Shown here in pieces: positions 48,792-57,933 of a stretch of DNA of 64,000 bases (positions are counted from its first letter, which is position 1; the number at the start of each line of letters is the position of its first letter). This DNA is from Micropruina sp. (GTDB lineage Bacteria; Actinomycetota; Actinomycetes; Propionibacteriales; Propionibacteriaceae), in assembly GCA_016711205.1 (NCBI GenBank), contig JADJTM010000002.1, forward strand, positions 992,001 to 1,056,000, given 5' to 3'. The notes beneath the pieces are model-generated. The model was not told where the DNA came from and made no database searches. It worked only from the letters and a program-made list of their open reading frames with translations. The position numbers were made by a program, and so were the translations under genes.

Positions 48792-50222
48792 TCAGAGGTC
48801 GTAGTACATCTCGAACTCGTGCGGGTGCGGACGCTGCCGGATCGCGGTGATGTCGGCGCGCTTCATGTCGATCCAGGTGTCGATCAGGTCGGGGGTGAAC
48901 ACGTCACCTGCGAGCAGGTAGTCGTGGTCCGCCTCCAGCTTGTCGAGGACGCCCTCCAGGGACGGCGGGACGGTGGGAACCTTGGCGTGCTCCTCGGGGG
49001 GCAGCTCGTAGAGGTCCTTGTCGACCGGGGGCAGCGGCTCGATCTTGTTCTGGATGCCGTCCAGGCCGGCCAGCAGGCACGCGGCGAACGCCAGGTACGG
49101 GTTGGACGACGGGTCGGGGCAGCGGAACTCGATGCGCTTGGCCTTCGGGTTCGACCCGGTGAGCGGGATGCGGATACAGGCCGAGCGGTTGCGGGCCGAG
49201 TAGACCAGGTTGGTCGGGGCCTCGAAGCCGGGCACCAGGCGGTGGTAGGAGTTCACGGTCGGGTTGGTGAAGGCCAGCAGCGACGGGGCGTGGTGCAGCA
49301 GGCCGCCGATGTAGTGCCGCGCCATGTCCGAGAGCTGGCCGTAGCCGTTCTCGTCGTAGAACAGCGGGTCGCCGTTCGCCCACAGGGACTGGTGCACGTG
49401 CATTCCGGAGCCGTTGTCGCCGAAGATCGGCTTGGGCATGAAGGTGACGGTCTTGCCGGCCTCCCAGGCGGTGTTGCGAATGATGTACTTGAACTTCATC
49501 ACCTCATCGGCCGCAGCCAGCATGGTGTTGAAGCGGTAGTTGATCTCGGCCTGGCCGGCGGTGCCGACCTCGTGGTGGGCGCGCTCGACGATCAGCCCGG
49601 ACTGCTCCAGGTTGCGCACCATGTCGTCGCGCAGGTCGGTGAAGTGGTCCACCGGCGCGACCGGAAAGTAGCCGCCCTTGTACTTGACCTTGTAGCCACG
49701 GTTGGCACGACCGTCGCTGTCGGATTCGGCGCCGCTGTTCCAGGCGCCGGCCTCGGAGTCGATGTAGTAGTAGCCGGCGTTCTGCTTGGTCTCGAAGCGC
49801 ACCGAGTCGAAGATGTAGAACTCGGCCTCGGGCGCGAAGAACGCGGTGTCGCCGATGCCGGTCGACTTCAGGTGCGCTTCGGCCTTGCGGGCGATGTTGC
49901 GCGGGTCGCGGCTGTACGGCTCCTTGGTCAGCGGGTCGTGCACGAAGAAGCTCAGCGCCAGCGTCTTGGACCGGCGGAACGGGTCGATGAAGGCCGAGGT
50001 CGGGTCGGGCAACAGGGCCATGTCCGACTCGTGGATCTTCTGAAAACCACGAATGGACGAGCCGTCGAACGCCAGGCCGTCCTCGAACACCTCGGGGCCG
50101 AACGAGCCGGCCGGAACGGTGAAGTGCTGCATGACGCCGGGCAGGTCGCAGAAGCGCACGTCGATGGTCTCGACGCCCTCGTCCTTCACGTAGGCCAACA
50201 GATCGTCAGCGCTTTGGAACAT
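48792..50222 (-). CDS. glnA1: Glutamine synthetase type I, GlnA1
   Basis: 476 residues, the main GS-I beta type. Motifs: LAFDGSSIRGF, PEAEFYIFD, HHEVGTAGQAEI, GSGMHVHQSLW, NRSACIRIP. The adenylylation segment KDLYELPPEE puts Tyr at about residue 405, the target of GlnE. CTCGGAGGAAAG upstream of ATG 50222 is a good RBS. Its promoter carries a full GlnR box (50275-50312). This gene, glnA2 and glnE together give transcriptional and covalent control of nitrogen assimilation. Confidence 0.97.
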   Translation of the reverse strand: MFQSADDLLAYVKDEGVETIDVRFCDLPGVMQHFTVPAGSFGPEVFEDGLAFDGSSIRGFQKIHESDMALLPDPTSAFIDPFRRSKTLALSFFVHDPLTKEPYSRDPRNIARKAEAHLKSTGIGDTAFFAPEAEFYIFDSVRFETKQNAGYYYIDSEAGAWNSGAESDSDGRANRGYKVKYKGGYFPVAPVDHFTDLRDDMVRNLEQSGLIVERAHHEVGTAGQAEINYRFNTMLAAADEVMKFKYIIRNTAWEAGKTVTFMPKPIFGDNGSGMHVHQSLWANGDPLFYDENGYGQLSDMARHYIGGLLHHAPSLLAFTNPTVNSYHRLVPGFEAPTNLVYSARNRSACIRIPLTGSNPKAKRIEFRCPDPSSNPYLAFAACLLAGLDGIQNKIEPLPPVDKDLYELPPEEHAKVPTVPPSLEGVLDKLEADHDYLLAGDVFTPDLIDTWIDMKRADITAIRQRPHPHEFEMYYDL

Positions 50223-50274
50223 CTTTCCTCCGAGTGGGTATAGGAGTAGAACGCGATCACCCTAGGGAGGCCGG

Positions 50275-50312
50275 GTTTCCGGGTGGTTGCATCAATGTTT
50301 CAGCGGTGTTAC
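50275..50312 (-). promoter_or_regulatory. Four-half-site GlnR box of glnA1
   Basis: Read on the minus strand: GTAAC-N6-GAAAC-N6-GCAAC-N6-GAAAC, i.e. two complete GTNAC-N6-GAAAC sites with 22-bp phasing, nearly exact for the GlnR tandem a/b box. It ends 53 bp upstream of the ATG, fitting a position for activation just upstream of -35. Confidence 0.85.
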
Positions 50313-50320
50313 GTGCCCTG

Positions 50321-50600
50321 GCCGGCGGAGATCCCGGCGTTCGCCGGGATGACGGGTCGGTCGTCATCCCGGGCTTGCCCCGGGATCTGTTTGCCACTCA
50401 CCACGGGGCCGGCGGAGATCCCGGCGTTCGCCGGGATGACGGGTCGGTCGTCATCCCGGGCTTGCCCCGGGATCTGTTTGCCACTCACCACGGGGCCGGC
50501 GGGATCCCGGCGTTCGCCGGGATGACGGGGGCGCGGGCGGAGATCCCGGCGTTCGCCGGGATGACGGGGTCGTTCGCCGGGATGACGGGGTCGTTCGCCG
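50321..50600. repeat. Second hairpin array (GATCCCGGCG family)
   Basis: Two 87-bp tandem units (from 50321 and 50408), each with ATCCCGGCGTTCGCCGGGAT and an opposed TCATCCCGGGCTTGCCCCGG, then further hairpins at about 50501, 50540 and partial copies to 50600. Same family as the array before dprE1. It fills the gap between the glnA1 promoter and the RDD gene. Confidence 0.88.
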
Positions 50601-50636
50601 GGCTGCCGGAAGGCCCCAACGCTAGGGTTGACCGCG

Positions 50637-51074
50637 ATGACTGCCCCCGCCGCGCCTGACGCCGACGATCAGTACCCCGGCGAGTCCCTCGGCCTGCCCG
50701 AGACCGGACGTGGCTCGCTGGCCAGTTGGCGTGCCCGCGTCGCCGCCCTGATCCTCGACTGGGCCGCGTCCATGGCGCTGGCGGTGGGGGTGTTCGGCGC
50801 CGGGGTGCTCAACCAGCCCGGTTGGCGCGGCTGGATGATCCTGACGGTCTTCTTCGTGCAGTCCTCGGTGCTCACCGGTCTGGCCGGCGGTAGCTTCGGG
50901 CAGATCATCGCCCGCATCGGAGTCATTCAGGTGAGCGGGCGTCCGATCGGCATCGCGCGGGCCCTCGCCCGGCAGGCGATGATCTGCCTGGTGCTGCCGA
51001 CCATCGTGATCGGCGCCGAGCGCAGGGCCCTCAACGATCTGGCGTTGGGGACCGTGGTGGTCAACCGGCGCTGA
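50637..51074 (+). CDS. RDD-family membrane protein
   Basis: 145 residues with RDD hallmarks (WRARVAALILDWAASMALAVG near residue 23, and the C-terminal ARALARQAMICLVLPTI). Three hydrophobic segments. It is a known neighbour of glnA1 in many actinobacteria, but with no established role there. TAGGGT about 10 bp before ATG 50637 and no Shine-Dalgarno suggest a leaderless mRNA; TTG 50628 is an alternative start. Confidence 0.8.
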   Translation: MTAPAAPDADDQYPGESLGLPETGRGSLASWRARVAALILDWAASMALAVGVFGAGVLNQPGWRGWMILTVFFVQSSVLTGLAGGSFGQIIARIGVIQVSGRPIGIARALARQAMICLVLPTIVIGAERRALNDLALGTVVVNRR

Positions 51075-51301
51075 GCGGATTCGATACCACATCAGGCGCG
51101 TAACGTGTGGGTTTGCGCCCATTGGCGGGCCGTCGGCGTCCACACCGGTCTCTCTTCCGTAACGATCCGGCAACCCTTGCCCCTCACGATTGCTACCGCG
51201 CAGAACACCTATTAGCTTGGACGAAGCTCACCATCGGACGAGCGTGCACCCATGCATCCCACGAGGACCAGCGCGCTTGCCGACCTAGACTTGGAGGAAC
51301 A

Positions 51302-53110
51302 TTGGGCACCAAGAAATGGCTCGCCGGAGCCGCAGGCCTGATCGCCGGGGCGTTGGCGCTGTCGGCCTGCACGCCGACACCGCAGGCGTCGCAGCCCGGT
51401 CTCAGCACTGCATCCGTGGCCACCGTGGCCTGGAACCAGGCGTACTACTCGAACAACGGCAACACGTCGTTCGGCAACGCGACTGCGAACAACAACATCC
51501 TGTACATGACCAACGACGCCTTCAACTACTACGACAAGGACCTGAAGCTGGTTCCGAACACGAGCTTCGGCACCTACGAGAAGATCGCCGACACGCCGTT
51601 GACGGTGAAGCAGACCCTGGCCGACACGGCGGTGTGGTCCGACGGCGTGCCGGTTTCTCCGGCCGATCTGCTGCTCAACTACGCGGCGCAGTCGGGGCTC
51701 TACAACAACTACGAGGCCAAGACCGACGCCGAGACCGGCGACGTCGGCGGCGAGAACAAGGGCACCAAGGTGTTCTTCAATGCCAGCTCGGCCAACTTCG
51801 CGCTGATCACCAAGTTCCCCGTCATCGACGGCAAGACGATCACCTACGAGTACTCGAAGCCCTTTGTGGACTGGGACAAGTTCCCGATCCAGACCGGCGT
51901 TCCCGCCCATGTGGTCGGCAAGCGCGCACTGGGCATCGACGACCCGACCCAGGCCGCGGACGCGGTGGTGAAGGCCTTCCAGGACAAGGACAATGCGTCC
52001 CTGGCCAAGATCTCGAACGTGTGGAACTCCGACTTCAACTTCAAGACGATGCCCGCCGACAAGGAACTGGTCGTCGGCAATGGTCCCTACACCATCACGG
52101 ACCTGAAGGAAGAGCAGTACGTCACGCTGAGCAAGAACGCCAACTACAAGGGTTCCCACGTGCCGACCATCGACACCATCACCGTGCGGATCATCCCCGA
52201 TGCGCAGGCCTCGGTGCAGGCGTTGCAGAACGGCGAGGTGCTCGCCACCCAGCCGCAGGCGACCGCTGACATTCTCAAGCAGATGCAGGCGCTGCAGAAC
52301 ACCACCGTGCTCAACGCCACCGGCGCCACCTACGAGCACGTCGACATGGCTCAGAACAACAAGGGCCCGTTCGATGCGGACACCTACGGCGGCGACGAAG
52401 CGAAGGCCAACAAGGTGCGCCAGGCCTTCCTGTACACGATTCCGCGGCAGCAGATCATCGACAACATCATCAAGCCGCTGAACCCGGACGCGGCCATCCG
52501 CAACGCCTTCGATGTCGTTCCCGGTTCCCCCAACTACGAGGCGAACGTCGAGGCGATCGGCATGAAGGCGAAGTACGCCGAGGGCCCGAGCGTCGACAAG
52601 GCCAAGGCGTTGCTCGACGAGGTGGGTGTCAAGCCGACCGTCCGGTTCCTCTACGCCAGCAACAACACTCGGCGTCAGCAGGAGTTCCAGCTGATCAAGG
52701 AGTCCGCCGAGAAGGCCGGCTTCACGGTGCAGGACAAGGGCAACGAGAACTGGGGCCCGATGTTGCAGGACACCAGCAAGTACGACGCTGCGCTGTTCGG
52801 CTGGCAGTCCACCTCCACCGGTGTGACCTCGCTCGATGCGAACTACCGCACCAAGGGCACGAACAACTTCTACGGCTACAGCTCCAAGACGGTCGATGGC
52901 CTGCTGGATCAGCTGCAGAGCGAGTTCGATGTCGCCAAGCAGAACGAACTGGTCAACCAGGTCGGAGTGGAGTTGGTCAACGATGCGTTCAGCATCACCA
53001 TCTTCCAGTTCCCCGAGCCGACCGCGGTCAGCAACCGGTTGCAGAACGTGAGCTCGATCGCGTTGGCACCGACCCTGTTCTGGAACTTCTGGGAGTGGAA
53101 ACTCGCCTGA
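51302..53110 (+). CDS. Peptide ABC transporter substrate-binding lipoprotein
   Basis: 602 residues from TTG 51302, supported by GGAGG at 51294-51298. Signal with LALSAC lipobox (Cys23). The SBP_bac_5 domain spans residues ~40-600, e.g. VVGNGPYTITDLKEEQYVTLSKN and VDMAQNN-like, as in OppA/DppA-type oligopeptide binders. It faces outward and hands ligand to the permeases encoded next. The expected ligand is a peptide, but dipeptide, nickel or opine uptake cannot be ruled out. Confidence 0.88.
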   Translation: MGTKKWLAGAAGLIAGALALSACTPTPQASQPGLSTASVATVAWNQAYYSNNGNTSFGNATANNNILYMTNDAFNYYDKDLKLVPNTSFGTYEKIADTPLTVKQTLADTAVWSDGVPVSPADLLLNYAAQSGLYNNYEAKTDAETGDVGGENKGTKVFFNASSANFALITKFPVIDGKTITYEYSKPFVDWDKFPIQTGVPAHVVGKRALGIDDPTQAADAVVKAFQDKDNASLAKISNVWNSDFNFKTMPADKELVVGNGPYTITDLKEEQYVTLSKNANYKGSHVPTIDTITVRIIPDAQASVQALQNGEVLATQPQATADILKQMQALQNTTVLNATGATYEHVDMAQNNKGPFDADTYGGDEAKANKVRQAFLYTIPRQQIIDNIIKPLNPDAAIRNAFDVVPGSPNYEANVEAIGMKAKYAEGPSVDKAKALLDEVGVKPTVRFLYASNNTRRQQEFQLIKESAEKAGFTVQDKGNENWGPMLQDTSKYDAALFGWQSTSTGVTSLDANYRTKGTNNFYGYSSKTVDGLLDQLQSEFDVAKQNELVNQVGVELVNDAFSITIFQFPEPTAVSNRLQNVSSIALAPTLFWNFWEWKLA

Positions 53111-53160
53111 GTGAAGGTTCACCTCGCTGATCGCTAGACGATCAGATCGGCTATCGAAAC

Positions 53161-53192
53161 GATGGGGCGTCAGGGCATTCCTGGCGCCCCAT
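53161..53192 (+). terminator. Hairpin between the binding-protein and permease genes
   Basis: GATGGGGCG at 53161 and CGCCCCATC ending at 53192 form a 9-bp stem, extended by partly matching CAGG/CCTG. It lies 50 bp after the SBP stop and ~97 bp before the permease start. As a partial terminator it would allow more SBP than permease. Confidence 0.6.
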
Positions 53193-53288
53193 CGTGCTGA
53201 GCTCTCGACCCCACCTTGATGAGGGTTGTACCGTCCAGGGGTCGTGCTCCTACACTGACGCCACCATTGAATGAGGAAAAGGCACGCC

Positions 53289-54815
53289 ATGCTCCGCTTC
53301 ATCGCACGCCGGCTGGCGATTGCTATCGGGTTGTTGCTCGTGCTGTCGTTGCTGATCTACTGGTTGCTCGACATCGCCATGGATCCGCTGGACGACCTGC
53401 GCACCTCCCCGGCACTCAACCGTGACCAGCTGATCGAGCTGCGGGTGCAGTCCCTGGGCCTGGACCAACCCTGGTACCAGCGCTACTTCACCTGGCTGAC
53501 CAACTTCGTCCGGGGCGACTTCGGCGTGGCCTGGCGCACCGGCCAGCGCGTCAACGACCTGCTCGGCGGTGCCGCGCTGACCTCGATCCAACTGGTGTTC
53601 GCGGCCACCATGATCGCACTGATTCTCGGTGTCACCATCGGCCTGTTGAGCGCGCTGCGCCAGTACACCACCTTCGATTACGCGATCACGTTCATGTCGT
53701 TCGTGCTGTACGCCCTGCCGATCTTCTGGGTGGCCGTGCTGCTCAAGCAGTACCTCGCGATCGGGGTCAACGACTACCTGAACAACCCTGTGCTGAATTG
53801 GCCGGCCGTGATCATCTTGTCGGTGGTGTCGGGCCTGTTCTGGGCCGGCGCGATCGCGGTGGGCCTGAAGCGCCAGGCGATCGTCTTCGGCTGCGCGTTC
53901 GCCGTGACGCTGGGGTCGCTGGTGTACATCCTGACCAGCGACTGGCTGCAGAACCCTCGCATCGGTGTGGTGGGCGTTGCCGTCATCGGCCTGGCCGTGG
54001 CCTACGCGGTCACGCTCATCTTCTCGGGCATCAACAACCGGCGGGCGCTCTACGCGGCGCTGACCACTGCGGTGGTCGGGGTGATCAGCTACATCGGCCT
54101 GCAGTGGTTGTTCTACTACGTGCCGATGAGCGAACTCTGGATGATCGGGCTGCTGGTGGTGGCCGTCGCGATCGCCTGCCTGATCGGCTGGCTGTGGGGC
54201 GGCCCCGACCGCGCCGTCTCCATGCGTGGTGCCGCCGTGGTGGCGGTGCTGATCTCGGTGGTGGTCTACGTCGACCGCGTGCTGCAGGGCTGGCAGATCT
54301 ACATGAACGCCAGCGCGATCAACCGTCGTCCGGTCGCCACCATCGGCTCGCAGACCCCCAACCTGGGCGGCGACTTCTGGATCACCCAGCTGGACAAGTG
54401 GACCCACCTGTTGCTGCCCACCATCGCCCTGGTGCTGATCTCGTTCGCGGGCTACACCCGCTACCAGCGCGGCTCGATGCTCGAGGTGATGAACCAGGAC
54501 TACATTCGCACCGCGCGGGCCAAGGGCCTCTCTGAGCGCCTGGTGATCGTGCGGCACGCGCTGCGTAACGCGCTGCTACCGCTGGCCTCCATCGTGCCGG
54601 TCGACTTCATCACCATGATCGGCGGCGCCGTGATCACCGAGACCATCTTCAACTGGGCCGGCATGGGCCGGCTGTTCGTCACCTCGCTGTACGGCAGTGA
54701 GATCGACCCGGTGATGGCCTACATCATGATCACCGGTGCCCTGGCCATGATGGCCAACCTGGTGGCCGACTTCCTGTACGGCATTCTCGACCCACGAATC
54801 AGGGTGAACGCATGA
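53289..54815 (+). CDS. Peptide ABC transporter permease, enlarged DppB-like
   Basis: 508 residues; DppB/OppB proteins are usually 305-340. The ends are typical: RFIARRLAIAIGLLLVLSLLIYWLL at the start and the EAA loop DYIRTARAKGLSERLVIVRHALRNALLPL near residues 402-432. A block of about 180 residues (roughly 165-345), with around six additional hydrophobic segments, is inserted between the FWVAVLLK region and the LLLPTIALVLI helix. ATG 53289 has AGGAAAAGG upstream; ATG 53271 is possible. The stop overlaps the next start (ATGA). Confidence 0.88.
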   Translation: MLRFIARRLAIAIGLLLVLSLLIYWLLDIAMDPLDDLRTSPALNRDQLIELRVQSLGLDQPWYQRYFTWLTNFVRGDFGVAWRTGQRVNDLLGGAALTSIQLVFAATMIALILGVTIGLLSALRQYTTFDYAITFMSFVLYALPIFWVAVLLKQYLAIGVNDYLNNPVLNWPAVIILSVVSGLFWAGAIAVGLKRQAIVFGCAFAVTLGSLVYILTSDWLQNPRIGVVGVAVIGLAVAYAVTLIFSGINNRRALYAALTTAVVGVISYIGLQWLFYYVPMSELWMIGLLVVAVAIACLIGWLWGGPDRAVSMRGAAVVAVLISVVVYVDRVLQGWQIYMNASAINRRPVATIGSQTPNLGGDFWITQLDKWTHLLLPTIALVLISFAGYTRYQRGSMLEVMNQDYIRTARAKGLSERLVIVRHALRNALLPLASIVPVDFITMIGGAVITETIFNWAGMGRLFVTSLYGSEIDPVMAYIMITGALAMMANLVADFLYGILDPRIRVNA

Positions 54816-55999
54816 GCAACGACGACAACACCCGAGACGCCGCTGCCGACAAGCAGCGACCGGATCCGTTCCAGCCCGACGCGGCGATCGACGCCGACCC
54901 GCTCGCCACCCTGCCCGACGGCGGCGAACCCGACCAGGCCTTCGGTCGCGGCGAGGGCGTCGGCACGGCCAAAGAGGTCGAGGGGCTGTCCCAGGGCCAG
55001 ATCGTCTGGGACCGCTTCATCCGGCACAAGGGCGCCATGGGCGGCGTGATCGCCCTCGCGTTGATCGCGCTGCTCGCACTGACGTCTCTGGGCGTGTTCG
55101 GCATTCCCGGCTGGTGGCGCATTCAGAACTACAACGCCAGCGGCGACGTGGTCAACGGTGCAGCGCCCACCCTCACCCTGTGGCCCTTCTCGCTCGGCGA
55201 GCATCCCTTCGGCCAGGACGACATCGGTCGCGACAACTTCGCCCTGGTGATGAAGGGCATTCAGACCTCGCTGATGGTGATGCTGGTGATGGGCTTCATC
55301 ACCGTGCTGATCGGCGTGACCATCGGGGCGCTCTCGGGCTACTACCGAGGCAAGACCGACACCTTTCTGATGCGGTTCACCGACCTGATCATCACCTTGC
55401 CGGTGATCGTCATGGGCGCAGTTCTCGGCAAGCTGATCAACACGCTGCCCGACAAGATGAACTGGTCGTACGCCGTCACCCAGGCCATTCGCGACAACCT
55501 GCCGCTGCTGCTCGCCATCATGCTCGGCCTGGTGCTGTGGACGGGCCTGGCCCGGCTCGTGCGTAGCGAGTTTCTCACCCTGCGCGAGCGCGAGTTCGTG
55601 GACGCCGCCCGCGTCGCCGGGGCCAGCGACTGGCGGATCATCAGCAAGCACATCCTGCCCAACGCCGTCGGCGTGATCATCGTCAACACCACGCTGACCA
55701 TGTCGGCGGCGGTGGTGCTCGAGGCCGCGCTCAGCTTCCTGGGCTTCGGAGTCAAGCCGCCGAGCGTCTCGCTGGGCATGCTGATCTCGCAGTACCAGGG
55801 TGCATTCGCCACCCGGCCCTGGCTGTTCTGGTGGCCGGGTGTGTTCATCATCCTGATCGCGCTCAGCATCAACTTCATCGGTGACGGGCTGCGCGACGCG
55901 TTCGATCCGCGCACCAAGAAGATCCCGTCCCAGCGGCAGATGGACAAGGCCATGGCCGAAATCGCCGCCGGCAACTCGAGCGCGGAGGCAGCCAAGTGA
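54812..55999 (+). CDS. Peptide ABC transporter permease, DppC-like
   Basis: 395 residues. A ~70-residue charged cytosolic N-terminus (NDDNTRDAAADKQRPDPF...) precedes six membrane segments. The EAA loop is REFVDAARVAGASDWRIISKHILPN near residues 263-287, the docking site for the ATPase. It is longer than E. coli DppC (~300), mostly by the N-terminal extension and a periplasmic loop. It overlaps the permease upstream (ATGA) and the ATPase downstream (GTGA). Confidence 0.9.
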   Translation: MSNDDNTRDAAADKQRPDPFQPDAAIDADPLATLPDGGEPDQAFGRGEGVGTAKEVEGLSQGQIVWDRFIRHKGAMGGVIALALIALLALTSLGVFGIPGWWRIQNYNASGDVVNGAAPTLTLWPFSLGEHPFGQDDIGRDNFALVMKGIQTSLMVMLVMGFITVLIGVTIGALSGYYRGKTDTFLMRFTDLIITLPVIVMGAVLGKLINTLPDKMNWSYAVTQAIRDNLPLLLAIMLGLVLWTGLARLVRSEFLTLREREFVDAARVAGASDWRIISKHILPNAVGVIIVNTTLTMSAAVVLEAALSFLGFGVKPPSVSLGMLISQYQGAFATRPWLFWWPGVFIILIALSINFIGDGLRDAFDPRTKKIPSQRQMDKAMAEIAAGNSSAEAAK

Positions 56000-57840
56000 G
56001 CACCAACGACCCGATGGCTGCCGCCGCCAAGAAGCGGGGCCGCACCGGCAAGGACGCGGGTTCGCCCGACCTGAGCACCGCCCTGCGGCTGTCGAAAACG
56101 CTCGGCGGCCCGGTCAATCGGGGCGACGTCATTCTCCGGGTGCGCGATCTCAGCGTGAACTTCTGGGTGAACGGCGGGTGGTTCACCGCCGCCGATCGGC
56201 TCAACTACGACCTGGCGGCCGGCGAGGTGCTCGCCATCGTGGGCGAGTCGGGCTCGGGCAAGACCCAGTCGGCGATGAGCCTGATCGGCCTGCTGCCGCA
56301 GAACGGACGTGCGACCGGCTCGGCCAAGCTCAAGGACACCGAGCTGATCGGCATGACGCTCAACCAGTTGCAGCAGGTGCGTGGCAACGAGATCTCGGTG
56401 ATCTTCCAAGAGCCGATGACGGCGCTCAACCCGGTGTACACCGTCGGGTTCCAGATCGTCGAGACGTTGCGCACGCACTTCGTGATGGCACCGTCCGTCG
56501 CCAAGCAGCGGGCGCTCGAACTGATGACCCTGGTCGAGATCCCCGACCCCGACGACAGCTTCGACAAGTTCCCGCATCAGCTCTCGGGTGGCCAGCGGCA
56601 GCGCATCATGATCGCCCAGGCGCTGGCGTGCGACCCCAAGCTGCTGATCGCCGACGAACCGACCACGGCGCTCGACGTCACCGTGCAGGGCGAGATTCTC
56701 AAGCTGATGCGCGAACTGCGCGAGCGGGTCACCGCAGCCATCATCCTGATCACCCACGACATGGGTGTGGTGGCCGACATGGCCGATCGCATCGTGGTGA
56801 TGAAGGACGGCAAGGTCGTTGAGCACGGCACGTCCGACGACATCTTCAACCGCCCGCAGCACCCCTACACCAAGCAGCTGCTCGAGTCGGTGCCGCACCT
56901 GGGCTCGGCGACCGCCGAAGAGGCGCTCCCTGAGCCGCGGCTCTCGCTGGTGTCCGAGGGCGAGCGCGCCGGGGTGCCGCTGATGGACACCGACACGTCC
57001 ATCACGCCCGCCCTGCTGATGGAGGACGTCGCGATCGAGTACCCCAAGGCGGGCCGGCGGGCGGCCTTCCGGGCGGCGCATCACGTCAACCTGCGCATCG
57101 ATCCCGGCGAGGTGATCGGCCTGGTCGGTGAATCCGGCTCGGGCAAGACCACCATCGGACGCGCGGCGGTCGCCCTGCTGCCGGTTGTCGAGGGCAAGCT
57201 GACCATCAACGGCCGTGACATCACCGGCGCCAAGGCGTCCGAACTCAAGCCGTTCCGCAAAGAGGTCGGCATCGTCTTTCAGGATCCGGGGTCGTCGCTG
57301 AACCCGAGGTTGCCGGTGGGGGAGTCGATCGGCGAGCCGATCATGCTGCACCTGGGGCTGAAGGGCGCCGAGCTGTCCAAGCGGGTCGAGAACCTGCTCG
57401 AGAGCGTCCAGTTGCCGCGTTCGATGCGCAACCGCTATCCGCACGAGCTCTCGGGCGGCCAGCGTCAGCGCATCGGCATCGCGCGGGCGCTCGCTCTGCA
57501 ACCCAAGCTGCTGATCGCGGACGAGCCCACCTCGGCCCTGGACGTGTCGGTTCAGGCCCGCGTGCTGAAGCTGTTCCAGGACCTGCAGGCCGAGTACGGC
57601 TTCGCCTGCATGTTCATCAGCCACGACCTGGCGGTCGTCGAGATGCTCAGCCAGCGGATCGCGGTGATGCGGCACGGGTATCTGGTCGAGGTCGGCCCCA
57701 CCAAAGAGATCGTCTCCGACCCGCAGCACCCCTACACCCAACGCCTGCTGGCGGCGGTGCCGGTGCCCGACCCGGCCGAGCAGAGGCGGCGCCGCGAGTT
57801 GCGCGACGCGATTCTGGAGGAGCAGCACATCGTCAGCTGA
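55996..57840 (+). CDS. Peptide ABC transporter ATPase, two fused nucleotide-binding domains
   Basis: 614 residues; DppD and DppF joined. NBD1 has Walker A GESGSGKTQ near residue 82, signature LSGGQRQR near 195 and Walker B LLIADEPTTALD near 217. NBD2 has Walker A GESGSGKTT near 377, LSGGQRQR near 485 and LLIADEPTSALD near 505. Each ends in the oligopeptide-type C-terminal region (HPYTKQLL; HPYTQRLL). It energises the transporter. GTG 55996 overlaps the preceding stop. Confidence 0.95.
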   Translation: MSTNDPMAAAAKKRGRTGKDAGSPDLSTALRLSKTLGGPVNRGDVILRVRDLSVNFWVNGGWFTAADRLNYDLAAGEVLAIVGESGSGKTQSAMSLIGLLPQNGRATGSAKLKDTELIGMTLNQLQQVRGNEISVIFQEPMTALNPVYTVGFQIVETLRTHFVMAPSVAKQRALELMTLVEIPDPDDSFDKFPHQLSGGQRQRIMIAQALACDPKLLIADEPTTALDVTVQGEILKLMRELRERVTAAIILITHDMGVVADMADRIVVMKDGKVVEHGTSDDIFNRPQHPYTKQLLESVPHLGSATAEEALPEPRLSLVSEGERAGVPLMDTDTSITPALLMEDVAIEYPKAGRRAAFRAAHHVNLRIDPGEVIGLVGESGSGKTTIGRAAVALLPVVEGKLTINGRDITGAKASELKPFRKEVGIVFQDPGSSLNPRLPVGESIGEPIMLHLGLKGAELSKRVENLLESVQLPRSMRNRYPHELSGGQRQRIGIARALALQPKLLIADEPTSALDVSVQARVLKLFQDLQAEYGFACMFISHDLAVVEMLSQRIAVMRHGYLVEVGPTKEIVSDPQHPYTQRLLAAVPVPDPAEQRRRRELRDAILEEQHIVS

Positions 57841-57847
57841 CGGGCAA

Positions 57848-57868
57848 TGGGGACGGTTCCGTTCCCAT
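57848..57868. repeat. Solitary GGGGACGGTTCC element
   Basis: ATGGGGACGGTTCCGTTCCC directly follows the ABC-transporter stop codon; it is a single unit of the family arrayed at 32 kb. Confidence 0.6.
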
Positions 57869-57933
57869 TCAGCCAACCCCCGCCATCCTGAGCGCTCGCC
57901 CAACTACTTGGGGCTCGCGGAGCTCCGAAGTTG

